Below, piece after piece: positions 56,813-64,000 of a stretch of DNA of 64,000 bases. The DNA is from Streptomyces sp. NBC_00461 (lineage in GTDB: Bacteria; Actinomycetota; Actinomycetes; Streptomycetales; Streptomycetaceae). Under the pieces are notes generated by a model. The model was not told the DNA's origin. It saw only the letters and a list, made by a program, of their open reading frames with translations, and made no database searches. The stretch is taken from assembly GCF_036013935.1 (NCBI RefSeq), contig NZ_CP107902.1:3257001-3321000 (forward strand). The letters are read 5' to 3'. Positions within the stretch are counted from its first letter, which is position 1; the number at the start of each line of letters is the position of its first letter. Both the position numbers and the translations under genes were made by a program.

Positions 56813-56980
56813 TCAGCGGTCGCGGTTGAAGCGGGTGGTGATCCACAGCAGGAGCAGCAGGAGGAACAGGGCACCGCCACCGGTGACGTACGGGCTGAGG
56901 CTCTCGTGGTTGCCGCCGTGCTCCTCGCCCTCGGCAGCGAGGGTCACCAACTGAGCAGCAGCGCTGTGGAAGCTCGTCAT
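56813..56980 (-). CDS. Small single-helix membrane protein, 55 residues
   Basis: Found by direct translation. It begins [15 protein letters not shown], has a His/Glu-rich stretch ([14 protein letters not shown]) and one membrane helix ([15 protein letters not shown]), and ends RFNRDR. The positive-inside rule places the C-terminus in the cytoplasm and the His/Glu part outside, which could bind metal. Function unknown. It is upstream of nadD, same strand, next to a second tiny membrane protein. Confidence 0.75.
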   Translation of the reverse strand: MTSFHSAAAQLVTLAAEGEEHGGNHESLSPYVTGGGALFLLLLLLWITTRFNRDR

Positions 56981-57086
56981 CGACAGAACCTATCGGTGTG
57001 GGCGGGATGAAGACGTCCGCCCATCGTAAGCGGGCGCCTTCACGGCGATCACGCCGACTCCGCCGTTGGGGAACCCGGGGCGGCCC

Positions 57087-57248
57087 TCAGTCGTCCTTCT
57101 GCTTGTAACCCCGCAACAGGAACCACCCGGTCAGCGCGCAACCCACCATCATCACGATGAGTACGACCCGGAGCAGATTCCCCGGCCCCTGGTGCTGGGC
57201 GGCGCTCGCGGCCTCGGTGAGCCAGGCGGCTGCGGGGCTGTGATCCAT
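57087..57248 (-). CDS. Small single-helix membrane protein, 53 residues
   Basis: Found by direct translation. It begins MDHSPAAAWLTEAAS, has one helix (VVLIVMMVGCALTGWFLL) and ends RGYKQKDD, again N-out/C-in by charge. Layout and size are very similar to the neighbour at 56813. No known domain. GGAG precedes the ATG by about 10 bases. It is divergent from the M48 peptidase gene 113 bases away. Confidence 0.75.
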   Translation of the reverse strand: MDHSPAAAWLTEAASAAQHQGPGNLLRVVLIVMMVGCALTGWFLLRGYKQKDD

Positions 57249-57361
57249 GGTGCTGGACTCCTTCGGTGTAGTGCCCGTCCACGGTAACTCCGCCTAGGCT
57301 GGGGCTTGCTTCGGGGGCGCAAAGGGCCGCACAAGGGTCCGCAAAGGCAACTCTCACGCAC

Positions 57362-58492
57362 ATGGGGGAAGACATGCCCGACGACGGCCACGAGCACAAC
57401 GGTCACGAGCACGTACCGAGCAGGCAGCGCCGGCGCTTCCCGGGGATCTCCTCGCGTGCGTACGAACACCCGGCGGACCGTTCCGCTCTGGTGGCGCTGC
57501 GCAAGCTGAGCGGATTCGACACAGTCTTCAAGGCGCTCAGCGGGCTGCTGCCCGAGCGCAGCCTCAGGCTGCTGTTCCTGTCCGACTCGGTGCGCGTCTC
57601 GGACCAGCAGTTCGCTCACCTCAACGACATGCTGCGGGACGCCTGTTACATCCTGGACCTGGAGAAGGTCCCGCCGATGTACGTCAACCAGGACCCGCAG
57701 CCGAACGCGATGTGCATCGGCCTGGACGAGCCGATCATCGTCGTCACCACGGGTCTCGTCGAGCTGCTCGACGAGGAGGAGATGCGGGCGGTCGTCGGCC
57801 ACGAGGTGGGCCATGCGCTGTCCGGCCACGCCGTGTACCGCACGATCCTGCTGTTCCTGACGAACCTGGCGATCCGGGTCGCCTGGATCCCGCTGGGCAC
57901 CCTCGCGATCATGGCGATCGTGACGGCGCTGCGCGAGTGGTTCCGCAAGTCGGAGCTGTCCGCCGACCGGGCCGGGCTGCTGGCCGGCCAGGATCTGCAG
58001 GCCTCGATGCGCGGCCTGATGAAAATCGCGGGCGGCAACCACCTGCACGAGATGAACGTGGACGCGTTCCTGAAGCAGGCCGACGAGTACGAGGCGGGCG
58101 GCGACCTGCGCGACTCCGTGCTGAAGATCCTGAACCTGCTGCCGCGCTCCCACCCGTTCACCACCATCCGCGCGGCCGAGCTGAAGAAGTGGGCCGAGTC
58201 CCGGGACTACCAGCGGATCATGGACGGCCACTACCCGCGGCGCACCGAGGACAAGGACACCTCGGTCTCGGACTCGTTCCGTGAGTCGGCGGCGAGCTAC
58301 GCGACCAATGTGAAGAGCTCCAAGGACCCGCTGATGAAGCTGGTCAGCGACATCGCCGGCGGGGCCGGGGACCTGGGCGGGCGGGTGCGGCGCGGCTTCG
58401 GCGGCTTCGCGAGTTCGACGCCCACGCAGGAGCGGCCGACGACCGACGAGCCGCCGACCGACGAGCCGCCCACGGACCACCAGGAGGACTGA
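57362..58492 (+). CDS. M48 family zinc metallopeptidase
   Basis: A 376-residue membrane-bound protease of the HtpX/Ste24 clan. The HEVGH zinc motif (about residues 146-150) is followed by two membrane helices (LLFLTNLAIRVAWIPLGTLAIMAIV) and the third-ligand motif ELSADRAG. The N-terminus is His-rich (DDGHEHNGHEHV). The C-terminus is a Pro/Thr/Asp repeat (PTTDEPPTDEPPT) of low complexity. The family degrades misfolded membrane proteins. Only gene on the plus strand here. Confidence 0.9.
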   Translation: MGEDMPDDGHEHNGHEHVPSRQRRRFPGISSRAYEHPADRSALVALRKLSGFDTVFKALSGLLPERSLRLLFLSDSVRVSDQQFAHLNDMLRDACYILDLEKVPPMYVNQDPQPNAMCIGLDEPIIVVTTGLVELLDEEEMRAVVGHEVGHALSGHAVYRTILLFLTNLAIRVAWIPLGTLAIMAIVTALREWFRKSELSADRAGLLAGQDLQASMRGLMKIAGGNHLHEMNVDAFLKQADEYEAGGDLRDSVLKILNLLPRSHPFTTIRAAELKKWAESRDYQRIMDGHYPRRTEDKDTSVSDSFRESAASYATNVKSSKDPLMKLVSDIAGGAGDLGGRVRRGFGGFASSTPTQERPTTDEPPTDEPPTDHQED

Positions 58493-58510
58493 CCGGCCCC
58501 GGACGACTGC

Positions 58511-58590
58511 AACGCCTCAAGGGGCACGGGGCTGCATGCATCCATGTACGGCTCCGCCGCGTGGGCGCGACCGGCCCCCACCGGGGCCGC
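58511..58590. repeat. Streptomyces intergenic repeat between convergent genes
   Basis: CCTCAAGGGGCACGGGGCTG, GGCTCCGCCGCGTGGGCGCG and GGCCCCCACCGG occur in the order seen in a common Streptomyces repeat that I recognise. It contains several GC stems and lies between the convergent M48 and SCO2583-like stops, so it probably terminates both. Confidence 0.6.
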
Positions 58591-58616
58591 GGCCGACCAC
58601 CGACCCCGCGCCCCTG

Positions 58617-59687
58617 TCACACCTTCGGCTGCGCCCCAGTGGCCAACGACCCGCACAGGGCCGTCGTGCCGCCCGTGGCGTACGGGTCGGTGCCTGCCGG
58701 GCCGCCCGCCTTGGCCGTCTGTCCGGCCAGCAGCGGGTGGAGGTGGTTCGTGGAGTCCTCGGCGCAGGACAGCGGGCCGGCCTGGACGTAGGACACGACG
58801 AGCTGGGCCTGGCGCAGGCGCAGGTCGTCGCGGTCGAAGCGGAAGTGCAGCTCGCGCCGGACGGTGAACAGGGAGGCCTGGGCCTTGGCGTCGGCGCCGG
58901 TCGGCTTCAGCGCGTAGACGAAGGTGTGGTCCGCGGTGACCTCAAGGGTGGCGGAGTCGGTCTCTACGGCCTGCAGCGTGCCCTCGACGCGGATCTTGGT
59001 GTCGGCGAGCTGGGCGCGGGTCTGGTCGAAGCGAACCATCCAGCCGGTGGGCTGGTGGCGCCCGTCGGCGGTCGGGTGCTCGAAACTCTGGTCGAACTGG
59101 TCCAGCTGGTCGCCGTCGAGCAGGACGCGCACGGAGCGGACGTCCTGGCTGCTGATCACGTCGGGTGAGAGCGAGGACCGCACGATGTAGTCCTTGGCGG
59201 CGGTCAGGGCGGCCACCACCTGGCTCTCGGAGAAGTGCGCGGTGCGCCGCGAGGCGGGCAGCGGTATGCCCTCGGCGCCGACGCGGAACTGCGCGGCGGG
59301 GCTGTGCGCGTACAGGTACTCGGGATCGACCGCGCCGGGCACCCGGCCCTGCGGGGAGAGCGGTATGACGGTCATCCGCAGGGGCTCGACGGGCTGCCGG
59401 GCCGCGGGGGTCTGGTAGGGGTGCCGTACACCCATGTAGATCGCGGTGCCGAAGGCCACCGCGATCAGGAGAACAAGGATCAGCGCCTGCCGGGACAAGC
59501 CCCGGCGCAGTGGCGTACGGCGGCGTACGGCGGGTGCGTGGTCGGCCATGCGCTCGTGCGCGGAGAACTCCTGGAGGCGGGCAGCGCGAACGAACGACTC
59601 GTCGAAGACGACGGATCGATACTCGTCCTCTCCACCTCCGGGGGCGCCCTCGGGTGTCCCCTCAGGTGGGTCTCCAGGCCCTCCCAT
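58617..59687 (-). CDS. SCO2583-family single-pass membrane protein
   Basis: A 356-residue protein. Its acidic cytoplasmic N-terminus carries EYRSVVFDESFVRAARLQEF (residues about 22-41), then one helix (about 68-86, LILVLLIAVAFGTAIYMGV). A large extracytoplasmic domain (about 90-350) with two distant Cys follows. By position and neighbours it corresponds to S. coelicolor SCO2583. It shares the SVVFDE-x-FVRAA motif with the next upstream gene. I cannot assign an enzymatic activity. Confidence 0.8.
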   Translation of the reverse strand: MGGPGDPPEGTPEGAPGGGEDEYRSVVFDESFVRAARLQEFSAHERMADHAPAVRRRTPLRRGLSRQALILVLLIAVAFGTAIYMGVRHPYQTPAARQPVEPLRMTVIPLSPQGRVPGAVDPEYLYAHSPAAQFRVGAEGIPLPASRRTAHFSESQVVAALTAAKDYIVRSSLSPDVISSQDVRSVRVLLDGDQLDQFDQSFEHPTADGRHQPTGWMVRFDQTRAQLADTKIRVEGTLQAVETDSATLEVTADHTFVYALKPTGADAKAQASLFTVRRELHFRFDRDDLRLRQAQLVVSYVQAGPLSCAEDSTNHLHPLLAGQTAKAGGPAGTDPYATGGTTALCGSLATGAQPKV

Positions 59688-59799
59688 ATCTTCAGGGTAG
59701 GTCGCCGAGAGCCCCGGTAAACGCCCTGGTACACGACAAGTTCTGACAGGTTCCCACCAGGTTCGAAAGTGAGCGCGACGGAGCTGCTCCGAGTGCCGC

Positions 59800-60444
59800 T
59801 CAGGGGGTGCGCGGTATCACCGAGAGGGCTGGCTGAGAGTTGTCGGCGGAAGCGGAGGGCGGCGCCGCGCTGCCCTGTTCCAGACCCGTCGAGGCGGGCG
59901 CCGGCACCTGGTCCCGGCTGCCCGAGGAGGCTCCCCGGTAGACCGCGGCGAAGGCCAGCGCGACCATGCCGATGCCCATCACCAGGGCGAGCATCCACGC
60001 GACGGGGCGATGCCAGCGGACCGGTTTCCCGTACGTCCCCGGGGCGCCGTAGCGGCCTTCGAGGACGTCGGTGTCGTCCAGGTCGTCGAGGTCGGGATCA
60101 TGGCCGAAACCGGTGCGTGCGTCGGGGCGGTACCCGTCCTCGTAGCGCTCGCCTCTGCCGTGGGCCCTGCGGGCTTCCGCCTCGGAGGCCTCCGCTCTCG
60201 CCTGGGCAGCGGCAAGGAGGCGTTCGACGGCGGTCGGCTCGTGTACTACGGCCGCCCGTACGAAGGCCTCGTCGAAGACCACGGAGGCGAACTCTTCGTC
60301 CGACACCCCGCGGTCGTGGTCGTCGTCGGGCTCCCAGCCGTCAGGGAACGGCGTGCCCCCCACGTCCTCCGGCACCACTCCAGAGTAGACCTGGGGGGTC
60401 AATTTGGGCAGACGGTATGGAAATTCATCCGTCTGCTGAGACAT
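59800..60444 (-). CDS. SCO2584-family spore-wall-associated membrane protein
   Basis: A 214-residue protein. The cytoplasmic part (about 1-145) contains EFASVVFDEAFVRAAVVHE (about 51-69), a charged helical stretch and an Asp-rich DLDDLDDTD segment. A membrane helix (about 150-170, WMLALVMGIGMVALAFAAVY) and a short Ser/Pro-rich outer tail follow. It sits next to proA like SCO2584 of S. coelicolor, described as a partner of the spore-wall synthesising complex. The shared motif with the SCO2583-like neighbour suggests both bind one cytoplasmic partner. Confidence 0.8.
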   Translation of the reverse strand: MSQQTDEFPYRLPKLTPQVYSGVVPEDVGGTPFPDGWEPDDDHDRGVSDEEFASVVFDEAFVRAAVVHEPTAVERLLAAAQARAEASEAEARRAHGRGERYEDGYRPDARTGFGHDPDLDDLDDTDVLEGRYGAPGTYGKPVRWHRPVAWMLALVMGIGMVALAFAAVYRGASSGSRDQVPAPASTGLEQGSAAPPSASADNSQPALSVIPRTP

Positions 60445-60463
60445 TTCCGGCCGGGGTGCCGGG

Positions 60464-61750
60464 TCAGCGCCGGATGTGCCCGTCCCCGGTGACGATGTAC
60501 TTCGTGCTCGTCAGCTCCGGCAGCCCCATCGGCCCGCGCGCGTGCAGCTTCTGCGTGGAGATGCCGATCTCCGCGCCGAAGCCGAACTGGCCGCCGTCGG
60601 TGAAGCGCGTGGAGGCGTTCACGGCGACGGTGGTGGAGTCGACGAGCTGGGTGAAGCGGCGGGCGGCCTGCTGCGAGGTCGTGACGATCGCCTCGGTGTG
60701 ACCGGAGGTCCACAGGCGGATGTGCTCGACGGCCTTGTCCAGGGAGTCGACGACGGCGGCGGCGATGTCGTAGGAGAGGTACTCGGTGTCCCAGTCCTCC
60801 GGCGTGGCCTCGACGACGGTCGCCTTGGAGTCCTTCGCGTACGCCAGCACGCGCGGGTCGGCGTGCACCGTCACTCCGGCCTCCGCGAGGGCGTTCAGGG
60901 CCCGGGGCAGGAACTCGGGGGCGATGTCCTGGTGGACGAGGAGGGTCTCGGCGGCGTTGCAGACGCTGACCCGGTGGGCCTTGGAGTTGATCAGGATGTC
61001 GACCGCCATGTCGAGGTCGGCCGACGCGTCGACGTAGACGTGACAGTTGCCGGTGCCGGTCTCGATGACGGGGACGGTGGACTCGGAGACGACCGTCTGG
61101 ATCAGGGAGGCCCCGCCGCGCGGGATCAGCACGTCGACCAGGCCCCGGGCGCGCATCAGCTCGCGCACGCTCTCGCGGCTCTCCCCGGGCACCAGCTGGA
61201 TGGCGTCGGCGGGCAGCCCGGCGCCGCCCACGGCGTCGCGCAGCACCCGCACGAGGGCGGTGTTCGACTCGTACGCCGAGGCCGAGCCGCGCAGCAGGAC
61301 CGCGTTGCCGGACTTCAGGCACAGCGCCGCCGCGTCCACGGTCACGTTCGGGCGGGCCTCGTAGATGATGCCGACGACGCCCAGCGGGACGCGGACCTGG
61401 CGCAGGTCGATGCCGTTCGGGAGGGTCGAGCCGCGGACGACCTCGCCGACCGGGTCGGGCAGCGCTACGACGTCCCGCACGTCCGAGGCGATCGCGCGCA
61501 CCCGCTCGGGCGTGAGCGTCAGACGGTCGACGATGGCCTCGCTGGTGCCGGCCTCGCGGGCCTTGGCGATGTCCTTGGCGTTGGCCTCGACGATCTCGCT
61601 CGTACGGACCTCCAGGGCGTCCGCGACGGCGAGCAGCGCGTCGTCCTTCACCGCGCGCGGCAGCGGGGCGAGGTCGGCGGCGGCGGCCTTGGCGCGGTAG
61701 GCGGCCCGGGTGACCGGGGACATGGAGTCGTACGGCGAAAGCGTGGTCAT
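60464..61750 (-). CDS. proA: Glutamate-5-semialdehyde dehydrogenase (gamma-glutamyl phosphate reductase)
   Basis: A 428-residue enzyme for the second step of proline synthesis, reducing gamma-glutamyl phosphate with NADPH. The catalytic Cys lies in [11 protein letters not shown], and the family signature region ([35 protein letters not shown]) is intact. The ATG at 61750 gives the expected length; the frame stays open to 62191 but without similarity. No obvious Shine-Dalgarno precedes it, so the transcript may be leaderless. proB lies upstream across one unknown gene. Confidence 0.95.
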   Translation of the reverse strand: MTTLSPYDSMSPVTRAAYRAKAAAADLAPLPRAVKDDALLAVADALEVRTSEIVEANAKDIAKAREAGTSEAIVDRLTLTPERVRAIASDVRDVVALPDPVGEVVRGSTLPNGIDLRQVRVPLGVVGIIYEARPNVTVDAAALCLKSGNAVLLRGSASAYESNTALVRVLRDAVGGAGLPADAIQLVPGESRESVRELMRARGLVDVLIPRGGASLIQTVVSESTVPVIETGTGNCHVYVDASADLDMAVDILINSKAHRVSVCNAAETLLVHQDIAPEFLPRALNALAEAGVTVHADPRVLAYAKDSKATVVEATPEDWDTEYLSYDIAAAVVDSLDKAVEHIRLWTSGHTEAIVTTSQQAARRFTQLVDSTTVAVNASTRFTDGGQFGFGAEIGISTQKLHARGPMGLPELTSTKYIVTGDGHIRR

Positions 61751-61860
61751 GAGGGAAGCGTAGTGCGCTGTCCGGGCTCGTCCACCGCGCATTCCACACC
61801 CCGAGACAAGCCCCGCAGAGCCCGTATAGCCCGCATATCCCCCGAGACCTCGCAGGTCTC

Positions 61861-62322
61861 TCAAAAGGGATGCACGCCCACGGGGCTGGCCGGTGGCGGG
61901 CCGTACCCCTCGGCGAGCCGCTGGTGGTAGGTCTCGCGGTCGATGACCTCCAGGCCGACGATCTCCCAGGGCGGCAGCTTGGCGGTCTGGCGGTGCTCGC
62001 CCCACAGGCGCAGGGCGACGGCGGCCGCGTCGTGCAGATCGCGGGCCTCCTCCCAGTAGCGGATCTCCGCGTGGTCGCCCGCGTATCGGCTGGTCAGGAG
62101 AAAGGGGTGGTCGTGGGCGAGCTGTTCGAGGCCGCGCCGCACCTCCTTCAGCGGCGCCTGTTCGCCGGAGACGCTGAGGGTGACGTGCCACAGACGCGGC
62201 AGGTCGGCCGGTTCCTCGTACCGGGCGCCGGCGGCGACGCTGGTCAGGGCGCGCTCCTCGCCGCCCGCACGGGAGGCGGCGCCGTCGCGGGACGCCGCCG
62301 CCCCAGGGCGCACTCGTCTCAC
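61861..62322 (-). CDS. Hypothetical protein between proB and proA
   Basis: A 153-residue protein. A disordered, Ala/Arg/Gly-rich N-terminus (about 1-35) is followed by a compact domain: [27 protein letters not shown]...[24 protein letters not shown], an alternating beta-alpha pattern reminiscent of ferredoxin-like folds. It ends with [19 protein letters not shown] at 62322 has AAGGAGG 7 bases upstream, better than the 62397 start. It recurs between proA and proB in related actinobacteria, as I recall. Function unknown. Confidence 0.75.
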   Translation of the reverse strand: MRRVRPGAAASRDGAASRAGGEERALTSVAAGARYEEPADLPRLWHVTLSVSGEQAPLKEVRRGLEQLAHDHPFLLTSRYAGDHAEIRYWEEARDLHDAAAVALRLWGEHRQTAKLPPWEIVGLEVIDRETYHQRLAEGYGPPPASPVGVHPF

Positions 62323-62515
62323 GACGGCCTCCTTACGCAATGGTCGAGCGATGCTCGCGCGGAATCTGTCCCTGAGACAAAGTTGAGCAGGCCGCAAGGG
62401 TTCGTGGGGCGGTTTTGCGGAACGTCCACCTCAGGGGCGGGCCGTTTTGCGGGGCGTTCCCCCCGTTTTCGGCTCCTGCGCCGCGCTCTTCCGCTTCCGC
62501 GGGCGTCCGGGGCGG

Positions 62516-63643
62516 TCAGGGATGCAGGATCACCAGGTCGTCCCGGTGGACGACCTCGCGTTCGTACGCCGGGCCCAGTTCGCGCGCCAGTTCCCGGGTC
62601 GAGCGGCCGAGCAGCTGGGGGATCTCCTTGGCGTCGAAGTTGACGAGCCCGCGGGCCACCGCGCGCCCCTCGCCGTCGCGCAGCTCGACCGGGTCCCCGG
62701 CGCTGAACTCGCCCTCCACCGCGGCGATTCCGGCCGGCAGCAGCGACTTGCGCCGCTCGACCACCGCCCGCACCGCCCCGTCGTCCAGCGTGAGGGAGCC
62801 CTGCGGGGTGGAGGCGTGCTGCAACCACAGCAGCCGGTCGGCGGAGCGCCTGTCCGCGGGGTGGAAGTAGGTGCCGGTGTCGTTGCCCTGCAGCGCGTCG
62901 CCGGCGTGGATCGCGCTGGTGAGGACGACCGGGATGCCGGCGGCGGCCGCGATCCGGGCCGCCTCGACCTTGGTGACCATGCCGCCGGTGCCGACGCCGG
63001 CCTTGCCCGCGCTGCCGATGTCGACGTGCGCGAGGTCCTCGGGCCCGTGGACCTGAGCTATCCGCGAGGTGCCGGGCTTGCTGGGGTCGCCGTCGTAGAC
63101 GCCGTCGACGTCGGACAGCAGCACCAGCAGGTCGGCGTGGACGAGGTGGGCGACCAGCGCGGCGAGGCGGTCGTTGTCGCCGAAGCGGATCTCGTCGGTG
63201 GCGACGGTGTCGTTCTCGTTGACGATCGGGAACGCGCCCATCGCGAGCAGCTTGTCGAGGGTGCGGGAGGCGTTGCGGTGGTGGGCGCGGCGGCTCATGT
63301 CGTCCGAGGTGAGCAGGACCTGGCCGACGCGGACGCCGTAGCGGGCGAAGGAGGCGGCGTAGCGGGCGACGAGCAGGCCCTGGCCGACGCTGGCGGCGGC
63401 CTGCTGGCGGGCGAGGTCCCTGGGGCGGCGGCGCAGGCCCAGCGGGGACAGGCCCGCGGCGATGGCACCGGAGGAGACCAGGACGATCTCCTTCTCTCCC
63501 CCGCTGCGGCTCTTGGCGAGGACGTCGACGAGCGCGTCGACCCGGTCGGCGTCGAGGCCGCCGGACGCGGTGGTCAGCGACGAGGAACCCACCTTGACGA
63601 CGATCCTGCGGGCCTCGATCACGGCCTGCCTTGCCCCTGCCAC
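62516..63643 (-). CDS. proB: Glutamate 5-kinase
   Basis: A 375-residue enzyme for the first step of proline synthesis. The amino-acid-kinase domain (about 1-265) has VVKVGSSSLTT, LVSSGAIAAG, NENDTVATDEIRFGDND and GTGGMVTKVEAA. The C-terminal PUA domain (about 285-370) is present, as in most bacterial ProB. GTG at 63643 with GGAAG 9 bases upstream is preferred over the 63775 ORF start. Feedback by proline is the family norm. It is first of the proB-x-proA group; its promoter region is 63644-63833, shared with a divergent gene. Confidence 0.95.
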   Translation of the reverse strand: MAGARQAVIEARRIVVKVGSSSLTTASGGLDADRVDALVDVLAKSRSGGEKEIVLVSSGAIAAGLSPLGLRRRPRDLARQQAAASVGQGLLVARYAASFARYGVRVGQVLLTSDDMSRRAHHRNASRTLDKLLAMGAFPIVNENDTVATDEIRFGDNDRLAALVAHLVHADLLVLLSDVDGVYDGDPSKPGTSRIAQVHGPEDLAHVDIGSAGKAGVGTGGMVTKVEAARIAAAAGIPVVLTSAIHAGDALQGNDTGTYFHPADRRSADRLLWLQHASTPQGSLTLDDGAVRAVVERRKSLLPAGIAAVEGEFSAGDPVELRDGEGRAVARGLVNFDAKEIPQLLGRSTRELARELGPAYEREVVHRDDLVILHP

Positions 63644-63777
63644 CTTGTTCTTCCGTCCCTCGCGCTCAAGCTTCCCCGCCCGGCAATCTACGCGAAGGGG
63701 ACCCGGTTGCGCGCGCCCGGTCCAGACCCCGGACAGGCGTGACGTAACCGTTTGCTCACGCGTCGCATACGGCAAAA

Positions 63778-63842
63778 AGGTTGCACTGGTTGCCTATAGA
63801 AATCAAAGTGCAGGTAAACCTAATTTGAACTCCGTGCAACCT
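63778..63842. promoter_or_regulatory. 9-bp inverted repeat spanning a start codon, proB/right-edge gene intergenic
   Basis: AGGTTGCAC (63778-63786) is the exact complement of GTGCAACCT (63834-63842), 47 bases apart. The second arm contains the GTG start of the right-edge gene. The interval is AT-rich, with TAATTT (63821-63826) as a possible -10 for a leaderless transcript. Confidence 0.4.
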
Positions 63843-64000
63843 ACAGAAGTTCGCCGTGCAAAGCGCATCCTCCTGCGTTCGGGGAAGAGCCCCTTCGACG
63901 TCTTTCCGGTGGAGGAGGCCCTCGACCAGGACGTCATCGCCACCAACTCAGGCAACCTGATCTTCAGTGACGCCTCCCACAAGATCCTCGAAACCCCGGG
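63834..64000 (+). CDS. Unidentified protein, N-terminal 55 residues (cut by window edge)
   Basis: An open frame from GTG (MQPTEVRRAKRILLR...) to the window end. The readable part includes SGKSPFDVFPVEEALDQ and GNLIFSDASHKILETPG. The beginning resembles glycan-modifying transferases of the polysaccharide pyruvyl transferase type, but 55 residues are too few for certainty. No Shine-Dalgarno is seen, and the AT-rich promoter region is close. Divergent from proB. Confidence 0.6.
   Translation, partial: MQPTEVRRAKRILLRSGKSPFDVFPVEEALDQDVIATNSGNLIFSDASHKILETP

Overview
The window is very GC-rich, densely coded in both directions, and uses GTG starts freely. It carries Streptomyces-type intergenic repeats, a Streptomyces-form CIRCE element and many actinobacterial families (DUF3097, RsfS, poly-HAMP kinase, SpoIIE phosphatase, spore-wall proteins). 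It is a core chromosomal segment of a Streptomyces. From memory, the gene order follows the S. coelicolor SCO2530-SCO2590 region. I see no prophage, CRISPR array, insertion sequence or antibiotic cluster.

Left part (1-16.7 kb). A truncated MFS exporter is followed by the conserved phoH-ybeY-corC RNA-maturation operon with an MmcQ/YjbR gene, and a PfkB kinase. Next comes a D-glucarate catabolic pair (gudD, kdgD) divergent from an IclR regulator, then an MFS transporter. An operon of HIT protein, RNase Z and an adenine-type deaminase follows, then a giant tricorn protease and a secreted protein.

Centre-left (16.7-25 kb). A nitronate monooxygenase, rsmE and VOC gene cluster leads to hrcA-dnaJ2 under CIRCE. 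An MBL hydrolase, a DUF3097 protein, a Uma2-family nuclease and hemW follow.

Signalling block (25-31.8 kb). A SpoIIE-type phosphatase with its own anti-sigma-like ATPase domain diverges from a 1382-residue cytosolic hybrid histidine kinase built on at least seven HAMP-like repeats. A stand-alone receiver protein follows the kinase. The block, with a long-chain acyl-CoA ligase, separates lepA from hemW, which are neighbours in many other bacteria.

Centre-right (33.9-48.5 kb). This is information-processing core: lepA, rpsT, holA, YceI, arylamine N-acetyltransferase, comEC, comEA, DegV and leuS. leuS is preceded by a Leu-rich leader peptide and a terminator, a classical attenuator.

Right part (48.7-64 kb). 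A two-gene redox operon encodes a bis-heme membrane protein and a NuoF-like/ferredoxin fusion with altered key residues; I consider it the best candidate for an undescribed system. Two identical tRNA-Ala(GGC) genes flank two small zinc-ribbon genes and a decayed MFS fragment. Then come phosphoglycerate-mutase-like, rsfS, LCP/LytR, nadD, two tiny membrane proteins, an M48 protease, two spore-wall-type membrane proteins, proA and proB. A new gene is cut by the right edge.

Working together: ribosome assembly and translation quality (ybeY, rsmE, lepA, rsfS, rpsT, leuS, RNase Z), heat shock (hrcA/dnaJ2), proline and NAD synthesis, and morphogenesis-related wall functions are interleaved. Several genes not in the supplied open-reading-frame list were found by reading: 52265-52438, 56813-56980, 57087-57248 and the leuS leader peptide 48462-48500.
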